Positions 44,801 to 62,774 are shown, numbered from the stretch's first letter. The stretch is 64,000 nucleotides of DNA from Neocallimastix lanati (nom. inval.) (GCA_016946835.1 JACVTC010000149.1:5001-69000); one strand, 5' to 3'. Numbers and translations are program-made. The notes: generated by a model not told the origin, from the sequence alone.

Positions 44801-47449
44801 GAAATTAATTCTAAAATTAATCCTGAAATTAAAAATAAAAATAATTGTGAATTTAAATTGAAATTCAATTTCAACAATGTTGACAAAAATAATTCTGAAA
44901 ATAATTATTTGAATGAGATAAATAGAAATTTAGAAATAATAAATAAAAATTATAATAAAAAGTTTAGAAATAATACTAAGAATACCAATTTTAATTCTAA
45001 CATTATTGAAAAATATAAACCAGAAGATCCTGCTTACGCCGCCTCAACTTCCAGCAGGAACAAAGGAAAAGAAAAAATAACCGAATTTGAAAATTTTGAT
45101 AAAAATAAAATATTTTTAAATAATGAAAAATCAAGCCAAAATTTACAGAATTTTACAATAAATAATAATAATATGAAAAAAAATTTTAATAATAAAAATT
45201 TTTCAAAAAATGATGAAAAAATTCAAGAAAATCTATTGGCTGAAGCAAAATCACATTCATATCATATCAAAAAATTTTCAAATAATTCAATAATTTCAAA
45301 TAACACTAATGAATCACATATTACATATGACAACAATAATGATTCACATAAATCTATTAATAATTCAAATAAATCAATGAATATCAAAAATTTTCCAAAA
45401 AATGATCAAAATTTTATTAATAAAAATTTTTTATCGAAAAATAATAAATTAATTCAACAAAATTCAAAATCCAGCGACTCTATGAAGAAAAACTATAATT
45501 TCTCCACTCCTACAATAGATATCAATAATATTCCTTCAGATAATAAAAATACGGTAATGGAAAATCTTAAAAATATAACTCTTCCATATAATTTTAATCA
45601 GAATTTACCTTTAATAACCGATTCTTCAACCAACCAAATTTCTCAAAAAACAGACGAAATTTCACTTACTAATAATAACGAAATAAATAATAAATTTAAC
45701 AACAATAATATAGTAAATAAAGAAAATTATGCCCACAAATCTCTTATAGATGCATCAAGTGTTATTGATTTTAATAAAGATGAAATTATGGATGACATTG
45801 TAGCCAATACAGAATATGGCAATATCCATAAAAGACCACTTAGTCCAAAATATAAAGAGACTGCACCTACTAATATTAGTTCTCGTAGAAAACTAGACCA
45901 AATCAACGACATTATTATTGCTTCTATATTTTGTCACATTCCTAATACGTATGAAGAAGCAATAAACAGTGAAGACAAAAATAACTGGATTGAGGCTATT
46001 AATGATGAACTTAATAACCTTTATTCTAATAATATTATGACTTTTGTTAAAAATGTACCTAAAAACAAGAACATCATTACCACAAAATGGGTTTTCAACA
46101 CTAAACGTGATTCAAATAATAATATTTATAAATATAAAGCTCGTTTAGTTGCTCGTGGATTTAAACAAAAATGGGGAATCGATTATGAATTAACTTATTC
46201 TCCTACTCTAAACATTGATGGTCTTAAATTAATATTCGCTATTTCTGCTGCTCTTAAGTGGAATATTTTCCAGCTAGATATAAAGGCCGCTTACCTTAAT
46301 GCTCCGCTTGATAAAGATATTTATACTACTATTCCTAAAGGCGATACGCGCTTTGGGCGGGGATATTGGAAGCTCAACAAAGCTTTGTATGGCCTTAAGC
46401 AATCTGGTAGACAATGGTATAATACCATTAGAAAATTCCTAATAAAAAATGAGTTCATTCAAATTAAATCCGAACAATGTATTTTCAAATTTACAAAAAA
46501 TAATATAACAAAATGCATTATCGGCTTATACGTGGACGACATGGTCATCGCTGGAGAAAACGAATACATTAAACAAATAATAAATAAAATAAAATCAAAA
46601 TTTAAAATATCTAAATGTGATCCAATTGAATACATATTAGGAATTGAAGTAAAGAAAGAAAATAATTCATATATTATTTCACAGAAAAATTTTATAAATA
46701 ATATGTTATATAAATTTAATATTGATAATACAAAGAAAAGAAAAACACCATGTACTGGTGATAATAAAATATCAGAAAACAATAAACCTTTCGATAAAAC
46801 AATCTACAAAAGCGCAATAGGTTCCTTAATATACCTTTCGAAATGTACTAGACCTGACATAGCTTTCGCTGTAAATAAAGCTTCAAGAAAATGTGAAAAT
46901 CCAACTATATCGGATTGGAACAAAATAATAAATATTCTAAAATATATTAATAGTACCAAAGAATTTAAGATAGAATATAATGGAAAGGGGGAGCTTGTTG
47001 CATATACCGACTCTGACTTTGCCGGCTGTTTGGAAGATAGAAAATCTACCTCAGGAGGAATAATACTTATGGGAACAAGTCCGATATGCTGGTTGTCCAA
47101 GAAACAAACAAGTGTTGCTACGTCTACTGCTGAAGCAGAGTACATAAGCACTTCCGAAAATATAAAGAAAATATTATGGATTAGAAATATAATAAAAGAA
47201 ATTTTAAACAAATGGATAACTGTTAAAATCTATACAGATAATCAAGCAAGTAAGAAAATAATGGAGAACGGAGAAATAAATACAAAATTAAAGCATATAA
47301 GTGTAAGATATCATTTCAACAGGGACAATATTGCAAAGAAGAAAGTAAAATTAGAATATATTGATACTGAAAACATGCTAGCGGACATATTAACCAAGGA
47401 CTCAAATGGACCAAAGATACAAAAATTTACAAACAACATTTTTATCTAA
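41810..47449 (+). CDS. gag-pol: Ty1/copia Gag-Pol polyprotein, intact
   Basis: 1879 residues in one frame, so Gag and Pol are fused with no frameshift. Domains in order: Gag region (1-~270); basic Asn-rich linker; CCHC knuckle CHICEVKGHSTRNC near 322; aspartic protease DTGAGEHIT at 455; GAG-pre-integrase WHRRLGHYYLENI at 597 with CIECKVAKM; integrase with the D-D-E triad at D653 (HSDISGPY), D716 (KSDGGKEF) and E752 (NGKAERIN). A very Asn/Lys-rich spacer (about 895-1345) follows. Then come RT (KARLVARGFKQKWGIDY, QLDIKAAYLNAPL, LYGLKQSGRQWY, YVDD at 1574-1577) and RNase H (TDSDFAGCLEDRKSTSGG near 1733, ATSTAEAEYI, ADILTKD). All catalytic residues I can check are present. The start ATG at 41810 is 75 bp past the LTR and primer-binding site. 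Confidence 0.97.
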   Translation: MQDFNLAKDQRLHGKSNFNEWKFLIDNAAKRQGIKEFMEVDVVGKLNDVGFNYNPNVNDVINKVITKLITKMLPQAPAAPIRNNAEVNRNNNVDINTQLTNFFGNPLNHIRLVEEAERIDADMILMISKNVDDSVLREISRLNNGFRIMERLKSKYGNSNADMEYWLKRLRSIKARDRNQIIEKLELMKETFDDMEEQHVEITDKEKLKYLYNVLPDDYKNIIQINLNSDPNVYINNLKSFIYAKSYLENWEDNKTIEKDDPMDLDFISRGRRTSNSSKKNEHNNHNNKGSNSKKRGKQNGNQYNNNNKDNSNKDNNNKSYCHICEVKGHSTRNCIYNMKTKSNHNKGRQEKLQVKTTLNDHPKKSLHLISKISDPDSASSYDDNFDFEDARALIEKQEEININNKVKFSGLIEYVNDSFIIPKEITIPNKKEELYVNNINYYEENDKTSEWLYDTGAGEHITNDFNLLNNFIHCKIKLRCANGTMCSFEGYGTYECYINGIYVRLDKVLYSKSATKNLISGIELAKIGYRVIIDTDDYTRGRFNLWGPNNVYIGTYYSTNDNQFLVNTYKINKNFEEKDKNIMALNEVDEKSLEIWHRRLGHYYLENINKYLSLHQIKTPKCIECKVAKMSRKSHGGKTPKATKILEIIHSDISGPYNSSINNKKYFITFMDEFSRKVWIYTLKSKAEAPELIVEFFKYLNNQFEEYNIKIFKSDGGKEFKNKTVNKYCKENGIEKTYSPPGCPEVNGKAERINRTLRNSAKTLLYWAELSENFWNFAIKQACYIYNLIPHSGNKFLIPNEVFYNKKVELKHLKTFGCVCYYRDDTQHKSKFLPNAKKGVFLGFDDKKYSYIIMDIENNKIHYTNDVEFVEEEPSKHKYETSNYKDSYFSFMKDNNRKDMNPEDNIINEDNNINEDNNINEDNNMNNENNFNGRNILNEENILNENINNERTTNTEHKSNYIKNKHVNNISLNEENQEFDNKDINQKNNHNLNKDVEINSKINPEIKNKNNCEFKLKFNFNNVDKNNSENNYLNEINRNLEIINKNYNKKFRNNTKNTNFNSNIIEKYKPEDPAYAASTSSRNKGKEKITEFENFDKNKIFLNNEKSSQNLQNFTINNNNMKKNFNNKNFSKNDEKIQENLLAEAKSHSYHIKKFSNNSIISNNTNESHITYDNNNDSHKSINNSNKSMNIKNFPKNDQNFINKNFLSKNNKLIQQNSKSSDSMKKNYNFSTPTIDINNIPSDNKNTVMENLKNITLPYNFNQNLPLITDSSTNQISQKTDEISLTNNNEINNKFNNNNIVNKENYAHKSLIDASSVIDFNKDEIMDDIVANTEYGNIHKRPLSPKYKETAPTNISSRRKLDQINDIIIASIFCHIPNTYEEAINSEDKNNWIEAINDELNNLYSNNIMTFVKNVPKNKNIITTKWVFNTKRDSNNNIYKYKARLVARGFKQKWGIDYELTYSPTLNIDGLKLIFAISAALKWNIFQLDIKAAYLNAPLDKDIYTTIPKGDTRFGRGYWKLNKALYGLKQSGRQWYNTIRKFLIKNEFIQIKSEQCIFKFTKNNITKCIIGLYVDDMVIAGENEYIKQIINKIKSKFKISKCDPIEYILGIEVKKENNSYIISQKNFINNMLYKFNIDNTKKRKTPCTGDNKISENNKPFDKTIYKSAIGSLIYLSKCTRPDIAFAVNKASRKCENPTISDWNKIINILKYINSTKEFKIEYNGKGELVAYTDSDFAGCLEDRKSTSGGIILMGTSPICWLSKKQTSVATSTAEAEYISTSENIKKILWIRNIIKEILNKWITVKIYTDNQASKKIMENGEINTKLKHISVRYHFNRDNIAKKKVKLEYIDTENMLADILTKDSNGPKIQKFTNNIFI

Positions 47450-47469
47450 AAATATTATTTGAGGGGGAG

Positions 47470-47789
47470 TGTTGACTGCACTCATAATTTAACTATATAT
47501 TTAATTTATTTATTTATAGTATTTATTTATATTTATGTGTATTTATTTATTTATATTTAATGATTACTTAAATGTATTATGATCTATCGTCTTGTATAAA
47601 TCTATGTTAATTATCTTTTAATATTTATTTAATTAATTTTTAATTTATTTTATGTTATGGAAAACGCATGTTGTAACATGTGACTTTATTACTTATTTAA
47701 AGCCGAAAGATAGATCATACACTTATTTCCCTCGTATACCATATTCCATAAGGAATATTATTATAGATCTAAATTTAATAAAGCTAACA
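47470..47789 (+). repeat. 3' LTR of the copia element
   Basis: 320 bp, identical by eye to the 5' LTR. Preceded by a purine tract and followed by the ATTAT target duplication and the rest of the TTA array. Confidence 0.97.
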
Positions 47790-48500
47790 ATTATTATTAT
47801 TATTATTATTATTATTATTTATTTTAAAATTTTTTTTATTTTATTTTTTTTTTTATCTTTTTTTTAACATGTGAAAAACAGTTGAAAATTTTTAAAATAT
47901 TTTTATAAATTGTTTGTTACACAAGATTTAAATTATCATACTTTGATACAATAAGCCACATTTTAATATATATTAATAATATTAAATATTATTGGCCACA
48001 TATATCACATTAAATTTAGTAATATTTAATAATACTTTTATTAAAAAATAGAGTAAAATCTTATATAAATAAAATTACTTAATATATATTTTATAAAATA
48101 AAAATAAATTATTAATTATTACTATTTTTAGGTAAATAAAATTGACAGCTTTTTTTTTTTTTATTATATTTATTTTAATATTTATTTTTTAATATTTTAT
48201 ATCTTAATCAGAAATAAAAGTATATGAACTAAAAAAAAAAAAAAAAAAACATATGAATATCAAAATTTTAATGAGAAATAAAAAAAAAAAAAATCATATG
48301 AATTTCAATAATTTTAATGAAAAATAAAAAAAAAAAAGGCATATGAATATCGATAATTTTAATTAGAAATGAGAGATACGAAATAGATTAGAAAGATGCT
48401 ATTAAAAGTGGTGAATTAAATGATATATAATTTTCTATTTTAAATTTTAGTAAAGATTTTATTGATTTTGATTATGATATATATATATATAAAAAATACA
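47790..48500. other. AT-rich DNA, no gene; includes three ~53-bp repeats
   Basis: The TTA array continues to about 47818, then A/T filler. At 48250-48370, three imperfect copies of CATATGAAT.TC.A.AATTTTAATGA.AAATA plus an A-run lie in tandem. Confidence 0.75.
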
Positions 48501-48504
48501 GATA

Positions 48505-49000
48505 TACACATAATAGATTCCCATCTCCCATTAAGTTCCCCTAGTTTAGTTATTATTGAATACTGAAGACGATATATGGCATACCAGTAAGGCTCGCCGC
48601 TCACAACACATCTTTACACATCGTTACACGTCTGCTCGGAGCTGAATTCCCTATACATTCCTACATATACCATCATTTACCACGATCATTGGAACCGGAA
48701 CCATTTACTCCCCCTAGTGGATGTAATAATTGGCGTAATGGAATTTGTCCTACCTAATTCCTATAGAATTAATCGAATACATTCTCAAGGCCTGTGATTA
48801 AGTTTTAGTGTAGTACCAGGGTTGGGTGAGTAAGCAATCAAGGGAATGTCTTTTGCATACCACTGTGGTTACACGATACCTCAGGATAGAAAACCATAGT
48901 CTCAGTGCTTATTTGGTGACGGTGACATGTCAGGGATTCGAACCCAGACCACTACGGTAACCTGCATTATCCAAATTAACAGGACCAACATGGTTTTGAT
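48505..49000 (-). repeat. GC-richer block with Pol III B box; possible tRNA-derived SINE
   Basis: About 490 bp with far less A/T bias than its flanks and no coding frame. On the minus strand GGTTCGAATCC (48944-48934) is a perfect Pol III B box inside a T-arm-like sequence. The upstream part (49000-48945), with TTGGATAATGCAGG and TTACCGTAGTGG, could hold an A box at tRNA-like spacing. The body extends left to about 48510. No clear poly-A/T tail or target duplication was found, so the SINE reading is tentative. A decayed tRNA gene joined to other sequence is the alternative. Confidence 0.45.
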
Positions 49001-49545
49001 TATTATTATATGTTAAACAAATATAATTTTCTAAAAAATAATATTTAAAGTTTTCATATAATAATTTAAGCTAAATCCATAATTTTAGTTATATTAAAAT
49101 ACTTTAAAGTAATATGGATCAAATTTTTTAGTTATATTATAATAAAATTTAGTTTACTCATGAATATATTTAAAATGTTATTATCACAACATAACTATAA
49201 GATTTTTTATTATATTTATTTTTTTATTTTTTTTTATTTTTATTTTTATTTTTTTTATTTTTATTTTTTATTTTTTTTTAAATTTTTTATTACTTAAATA
49301 ATTGAATAAATACGAAATATATAATGAAACTTTATTATAATTTATTTATTTACTTTATTTAAAACAATAATAATAATAATTTAAATAAAATAAAATGCGT
49401 ATTAAAAAATTAAAAGTTCTAATAATTATATAAATTAAAAATAAAATAAAATAAAAAATAAAAAAAAAAAAAAAAAACTAAAATATTTTTCTAATTTTCT
49501 AATTCTATTAATTTATTTTATAAAAAGATGAATATATCAATAGTA

Positions 49546-49576
<31 letters not shown>

Positions 49577-49666
49577 TTTATTTTTTTTATTTTTATTTTT
49601 TTTTTTATTTTTTCTATTTTATTTTCTATTTTCTATTTATTTATTTATTTATTTATTTATTATTTT

Positions 49667-49700
<34 letters not shown>

Positions 49701-49707
49701 TTCTTGC
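49001..49707. other. AT-rich 3' flank of the ABC transporter, no gene
   Basis: A/T homopolymers, TTTTTA-type repeats, a short TTA array (49545-49575) and a ~30-base T run that ends just before the transporter stop codon. Confidence 0.8.
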
Positions 49708-52294
49708 TTAATTTTTATTACCTGCTTTCACCATACTATAGTATTCTCCTTTCTTTTCAAGTAATTCTTTTGGACTACCCATTTCTTCAATCTTTCCTTC
49801 CTTAATAACAATAAGATAGTCAAAGTCTTTCAATGTGGATAAACGATGAGCTATAGCAATGGTAGTACGACCAGAGGAGAATTCATCCAAAGCTTTTTGT
49901 ACTAATAATTCAGATTCAGCATCTAAGGCAGAGGTGGCTTCATCCAATAATAATATCTTTGGCTTTCTTATGATGGCTCTAGCAATAGCAATACGTTGCT
50001 TTTGACCACCACTCATCTTAGAGGTACCAGCACTTCCAATGATAGTATTATAACCTTCCGGTAAGGATTGAATAAAGTCATGAATGTTGGCCTTCTTGGC
50101 AGCATCCTCAATTTCTTCTTGGGTAGCATTTTGTTTACCATAACGAATATTATCGGCTACAGACATATTAAAAAGACTGGAATCTTGGTTTACAATAGAC
50201 ATTTTTTCTCTTAACCATTTCAAGTTATAATCCTTGGTATTGATATCATCGATGTAAATACCACCACGATTTGGATCATACCATCTTAAGAGTAGGGCAA
50301 TGAAAGTACTCTTACCACAACCTGAACTACCAATAATACCACATTTTTTACCATATGGAATCTCAATCTTTGAGTTGATTTCATCAAATTGAAGAATGAC
50401 GTTATTTGGACGTGAAGGATAAGCAAATTTTAATTCCTTTATGGTAATATTACCTTCAAAGAACTCCTCTTTTTGATGGAATTCAGTTTGAATTTGAGCT
50501 TGATCTGAAGAAGAATCTTGATCAAGCTTTTTAATACCAGATTCATCCAAAGGATCAATTTTAGATTTTCTATCTAGGATTTCTAATATTTTGCCAAAAG
50601 CTTCCACAGCTTTATCATATGTTGGTGCAATTGTACCAATAGAAATGATTGAACCGATACCAATATTAAAGGCTTCAATGGTGGTATAAGCTTTTGCAAA
50701 GACTACGGTTCCATTATCAATATATTTAGCGGTAAATATATAACCAATAATAATAGCAATATACTTGGCAACGCTAGTACAACTTGACCAGACATTACTT
50801 TTAATATATTTATGCTCAAGACTTTTTTGAGGTTTGTAGAGACTTTCATCGTATTTATTAATATATTTATTTTGAAGATTTAATTCAAAAACGGTTTTAA
50901 CATTGATAAAGACTTCACTGACAACGGCAGAACTATTAACAAATGTGGAACGGATGAGTTCATTTTTATTTCTAATAGATTTCATTTGTAAATAAATACT
51001 CAATATGATGAATGGGATAACAATAGCTAAAATAAGGAATAATCGACTACTATTGAAAATAGCAATGGCTAAACAAACAATAATGGTAATCACTTCCTTA
51101 CCAAGGTCAGCAATATCTCCATTAAAGCCTTTCATTAAATCCACTTCAAGATTTAACTTAGAGGTTAAGGATCCTGAACTGTTGGTAGAGCTACCAGTAC
51201 TTTCTAAAACGTCATCATTTAGATCGGCAGCTTTATGTTCATCGAAATAGCCCATTTCTTGATGAAGAATAGATTGGAACATTCTACTTCTTAATTTATA
51301 AGATAAACAGGCGGTAGCACATTGTAAACCACAACTTTGTAAGGCTGAACCAATAAAATTAATTAAACCTAAAATAATAAACATGGAACTCCAGAAGTAA
51401 CCATGTTCTAATAATTTTTGACCATGTTCATTAAAAGAATTTAAGGATTCCGCATAAATATAGGAATAAAATGGTGTTACAATACCATTAATAACAGTAC
51501 CTAGTAAACCGAGACCTAATGGAAACCAATATCTTTTATTATAATTTAAATAACGTCTCCAATGCATTTTTTTGAAGACTCGAACATGAGAAAACTCTTC
51601 CTCGTTCTTTAAAAGATCATCATTAAGGTCTTTTTTTAAAAGAGCTTTGGCGGCATCAGTATCTTCATTTTCTTCTATTTCTTCCTCTTCTTCATTATTA
51701 TTTTGAATCATCATCTTTGATCTTCTTTTCTCTTGTTTTTCTAATAAAGAAGCATTTGTAGATATGGAAGCCACTGTTTTATGATTTACAGCTTTTTTTA
51801 TTCTATCTAAAGAGTTAAATTTTGGTTCACTAATAGAAACAGAATTACGAACTGGTTTTGATAATGCATGCTCGATTCCAGGAACTTGATCATCATCCAT
51901 TTTATATAGATCTTCTTGTTCATCCTGTTCTTCTATTTCCTTATCAACATTAGTTAATGCTATATTTTGATTTTTAACTAAATTATAATAAGATCCTTGT
52001 TTTTCCATTAAATCGTTATGAGTTCCAGTTTCAATGATTTCACCATTATCCATAACTAAAATTATATCTGCATTCTTAATTGTTGATAATCTATGTGCTA
52101 TAATAATAGTTGTTCTGTTATATCCAACAGAATTCAAGGCATCTTGAACAATTTTTTCAGATTTATTATCTCTAATAAAAAAAAAGATGAAAAAAAATAT
52201 ATATATATGATAAATATAATATTCATAATAGAATAAAACGATAACAAAAAAAAAAAAAATTAAAAAATAAATAAGAAATAAATAAAAAATAGAA

Positions 52295-52345
<51 letters not shown>

Positions 52346-52482
52346 AAAAAATAAATAAGAAATAAATAAAAAATAGAACAAAAAAAAAAAAAAAAAAAAA
52401 AAACAAGAATAATAATAATAATAAATATTTATGCATAATAAATATAAATATAAATATTCATTAGTAATTAATAAAAAGGAAA

Positions 52483-52516
<34 letters not shown>

Positions 52517-54654
52517 ATAAATATTCATTAGGCATTAATAAAAAAATAATAAATAAAATAATAATAATAATTATAATAATAATAAATAATTATGTATAAT
52601 AAATATAAATATTCATTAATAATTGATAAAAAAGTAAAATAAAAAAAAAAAAAAAATTAATATTACAAGTAAATATTTATTAAGAAAAAAAAATTATATA
52701 TATTTCATTTTATTTCTAATACTTACAATGCAGAAGTAGCTTCATCAAGTAATAAAATATTTGGATTACTTAAGATAGCTCTGGCAATACAAATTCTTTG
52801 TTTTTGACCACCACTTAAGGTGAGACCACGTTCATTGACATTAGTTTCATATCCTTCGCTTAAAGATTTAATGAAATCATGAATACAAGCATCTTTGGAA
52901 GCATTTTCTACTTCAGTTTGTGATGCGGTCGGATTGGTACATCTTATATTATCAGCAATTGAACCTTCAAAAAGAACTGGGGTCTGTGATACAATACCAA
53001 ATTGATCACGAAGCCATGGAATATTGTAATTTTCGATGGGAATATCATCAATCAAAATTTCCCCACTTTCTTTTTCATAGAATCTTTCCAAAAGTTGAAT
53101 GATAGTTGATTTACCAGAACCAGAGGAACCTACGATAGCGATAGTCTGACCAGCATTACATTTAAATGAGATTTTTTTCAAGATAGGAATCTCTGGTCTA
53201 CTAGGATAAGAAAAACAAACATCACGAAATTCAATATCTCCTTTAAGATTTTTTTTAGGTTTTTCCCCCTTTTCATTATTAATTTTAGGGGTACGATCAA
53301 TAATACTGAATACAGTACCAGCAGCAGCAGTAGACTGAGCAATAGAAGCTATAGTACCACTTAAACCAGTTAAACTGGAAGTACCTGAAAGAATACTTAA
53401 GAATACTTTATACACTTGAGCTGCTGTCATTGAACCTTCATAGATATATTTTGTACCAAAACGGAATAAGATCCAATACGAACAATAGATAATAAAGAGT
53501 ACGGCACCGAGAAGAGTACCCATTAAAATGGCTAAAATAATATCATATTTTCGAGCTCGTTTAAGTTGTTTCTTATAACGTTGAGATTCATTATCTTCAT
53601 TACCGAAAGCAGCAATAATTTTAATTTGGGAGATTGCTTCTAATGCAATATTTCCTGCTTCGGCAAAAATATCTCTCAATTTTTTTGTATATTTAGATAA
53701 GAAAATAATTAAGATAACGAAAATAACAATTAAAATTGGAATAATACTACCCATTTCTAAAGATAGTAACCAACTATTAGTGAATGCAATAATATAACAT
53801 GCAATAAAGGTCGTTAAGTTAACAATAATACTTGCTAAACTACCTCCAAGACCACCTTCTATAATGGAAACATCACCAATTAAACGGGATAATAATTCAC
53901 CTGGATTATTTTTTTCATGCCAGGCGACTTCTTGATTCATGATAGATTTAAAGGTTAAGGTACGAATTTTGATACCTTGACGAGTGGAAAATATATCTAA
54001 TAAAGAATTAGATAATGCACTTACAATAAATGTAATAATACCAAGTGAAGAATAAATTATTAAATATTTTTTTAAATCATCCCATATAGCTTCATGTGTT
54101 CTAAAAGAAATTGTTTGTGAATAATTATTTCCGTATATTTGCTCTATACTTTGAATGGTAGAAGTAAAATTTAATGAAGTATGCTTATTATTAAATTCTA
54201 TTAATTGATTATTAGAACTAGAACTATTTGATTTTATAATATTAACAAATTCATTTAATTCAGTATCATTATCTATATTAGTATTTTGCTTTAATATATT
54301 ATAATTTACTAAATTCATAAATATAGCTAAAATATCACCCATGTAATTAATCATGAGAGGGGTGGCCCAACCTAATGCAACTGAAGAGAAAACACCCCAA
54401 AAAAATAACCATGCATCTTTTTTACTTACATAACGGTACAATTGAAAATAAGTAACTCTTTTTGGTTTTTCTTCTTTTTCTTCTTCTTTTTTTTTCTTTT
54501 CTTTTTCGTTTGTATTATTTTCTTCTGTCTTATTTTCTTTTGTATTATTATCTTTATTATTTGGAATGTCAGTGCTATTTTTTTCTATATTAATATTATT
54601 TTGCTCGTTTTTTAATAAAGAATCCTCAATTACAAGTTCTTCCCCTTTTGACAT
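49708..54654 (-). CDS. Full-length ABCB-type (MDR/P-glycoprotein-like) ABC transporter, 2 exons
   Basis: Exons on the minus strand: 54654-52727 and 52171-49708. They code 1463 residues; phase closes with a GTAAGT donor and a 555-bp intron. The layout is TMD1-NBD1-TMD2-NBD2, an ATP-driven exporter in a plasma or internal membrane. A charged, Asn/Lys/Glu-rich cytosolic N-terminus (1-~70) comes first. TMD1 is about 80-440. NBD1 has Walker A GSSGSGKST near 509, signature LSGGQKQR near 613, Walker B ILLLDEATSAL just before the splice, and the IIIAHRLST switch after it. An acidic linker (about 690-840, with EEEEEIEENED) leads to TMD2. NBD2 has Walker A GSSGCGKST near 1257, MSGGQKQR, ILLLDEATSALD and IAIAHRLST. 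Both ATP sites look competent. The substrate cannot be told from sequence. Without the intron the two halves would look like separate genes. Confidence 0.95.
52172..52726 (-). other. Intron of the ABC transporter
   Basis: 555 bp with donor GTAAGT and acceptor TTATTAG. It contains a near-perfect direct duplication of an A-run/AATTAAAAAATAAATAAG module (about 52240-52400) and AAT repeats. It interrupts the D-loop codon right after Walker B of NBD1 (TT|A in ATSALD). Confidence 0.9.
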
Positions 54655-54713
54655 TTTTTTTTTTTTTTTTCTTATTTAATTTATTTTTTAATTAGAATAA
54701 ATTATTTGAAATC

Positions 54714-54753
<40 letters not shown>

Positions 54754-57051
54754 CAAAATTATTGTCAACTATTATTATTTTTATTAGAAAGTTTCTTATA
54801 TATTTTAATTGTTTATCATCTACTTATGATATATTGCTTTGCATATTTTGTTTAATTTTAAATTTTTCAAATAATTATGATATAACTTTTATTATTTGAA
54901 ATTTCTATATTTTATTATGAAATCTATTATTATAATTTTTGTTTTTTCTAATCAATCTTTATTATCATGTTTTTTAATCATTTAATTAATTATTTTGGTT
55001 TATGTTTTTATTTTATGAAGAAGAAAGAAACTTAATTTTTTATAAAAAAAAAAAATATTTTTTCTTATAATATTTATACTTGTATTAGATAAAGAAAGAA
55101 ATAATTAAAATAGTTAAAATATAATTATATTATTACTATTATTATTATTTTTTTTTTTTTTTTTTTTAATATTCTTTTTGAATTATTATTTAATATCTAT
55201 ATAATAATATAATAATATAATATTAAATATTTCGTATTTTGTATTATTATTTAAATACCTTTTTAAAGACATTATATATATTAATCTATTTTATTCAATT
55301 TATTAATCATATAAAAAGAATATTTATTTTTAATTAATTGAAAACCTTATTTAATATAAGAAAATTAAATTTAATTTTTTTTTAATTTGTTTGACTATTA
55401 TATTTAAAGTTCAAAAAAAAAAAAAAAAAAAAAAATTATATATATATAAAAAAAATATGAATAAAATTTTTTTTTTACACATGTTAAAATATTGAAAAAT
55501 AATTAAACTATTGATTGATTGTTTTTTTCTTTAATTATGTTTAATAACTAAAAAACAGAGTTTATTCATGTTTTAAATATTATTAGTTAAAATTTAAACT
55601 TGAATTTACACTTTGGATATTTATTTCTATGATGTAATTATGACTGTTAAAAATTAAAAATTGTATTATTTTATTATTAAATATATATATTTATTAATTA
55701 TTAATTTTGTGTTTTATTAATAAATATCTTATTTTTGTGTTAATAATTCTATAATTATTATATATATGCATATAAAAAGCAAAAAATAACAAAAATAGAA
55801 CTTAAAAGTTAATTATGAAATAAATAAATATTTATAATATCTATAATTGGTATAAAGATAAATGAGTTTTATGAATATTTAAGTAATAATTCTATATAAT
55901 TTCAATGTTTATTTTTTTACTAATTGTCAATATGTATTAAAATATTATCATTTTCAATGTCAAGAAATTAAAGCGTAATGCTGTAGTTTATTTTTATTGA
56001 TTAACATATTTAGTACTTTCATTTATAATTATTAAAAAAAAATAATGATTCATTTTATTCTTGTAATTCTCTTATAATAATAATAATATTATTTTTTTTC
56101 TTTATTGAACAGATCATATCTTTTAAACATAACTATATTGTAATTATTAATGCATAATTAAAAGAAAATACAATCATATTTTTATTTACGTGTATCATTT
56201 TGGAAATCTTTTAATTTTTTTTAATTTTTAAAATTTTATGTGTTCATTTTATCCACAATATTTAATATAAAATCACAAAAAAACCTTTCTTAAAATACTA
56301 TTCTATTGGTTACATTTTAATTAAAATAATATAATTTTTTTAAAAAATTATATTTAATAAAATTTAATAATAATTAAATCATTAAATACATTTATTAACT
56401 AATAGAATGTATTGATGAATAATGTAAATATTCCATGAAGATCAAATAATTAAAAATAGAAAAATAAATAAATAAATATTATAAAGTAATAATTAAATGT
56501 AATTAATTAATAATTATTAATTCATTAATTGATAGTAAGGATTAATAAAAAAAAAAAAAAAAAAATTACATTTAGTTAAATACTAACTTTTCTCACAAAA
56601 ATGTTATTGCATATATATAATAAATATTTTTATATATGTTTTATTTCGTATTATTCAATTTTAATACCATATAATTATCAACAATATTATCAAATTTAAA
56701 ATAGAGATTTTCTCTTTCGGTTTCCTTTTCAATTTTTTTTTTTTTTTTTTTTTTTAATTTAAATTTTATTTTAAAATTATATATATAAATTTTTGAATAT
56801 ATAATTTTTGAATATATAATTTTTGAGATAATAACAGAATATTAAAATATATCTATATATGATAAAATTATACAGATTGTATATATTATTTAAAAAATTT
56901 ATTTTCTCTGCTGTTCTTTATTGTTCAATATAAAATTATAATATTTAAAATAATTAGAATTTTAAAGAATAGTTTAATGATTAATTATAATAGTATTAAG
57001 GATTTATTATTTTTAGTATTATTGTTATTAAATGAAATGAAATTTTTAAAA
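54655..57051. other. AT-rich intergenic DNA between the ABC transporter and CFAP99
   Basis: 2.4 kb of A/T-rich filler with long T runs (54718-54753, 55150-55167) and A runs (55413-55435, 56548-56566). No gene, tRNA or transposon signature seen. Both flanking genes run on the minus strand, so this holds the transporter promoter and the CFAP99 3' end. Confidence 0.75.
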
Positions 57052-62774
<5,723 letters not shown>

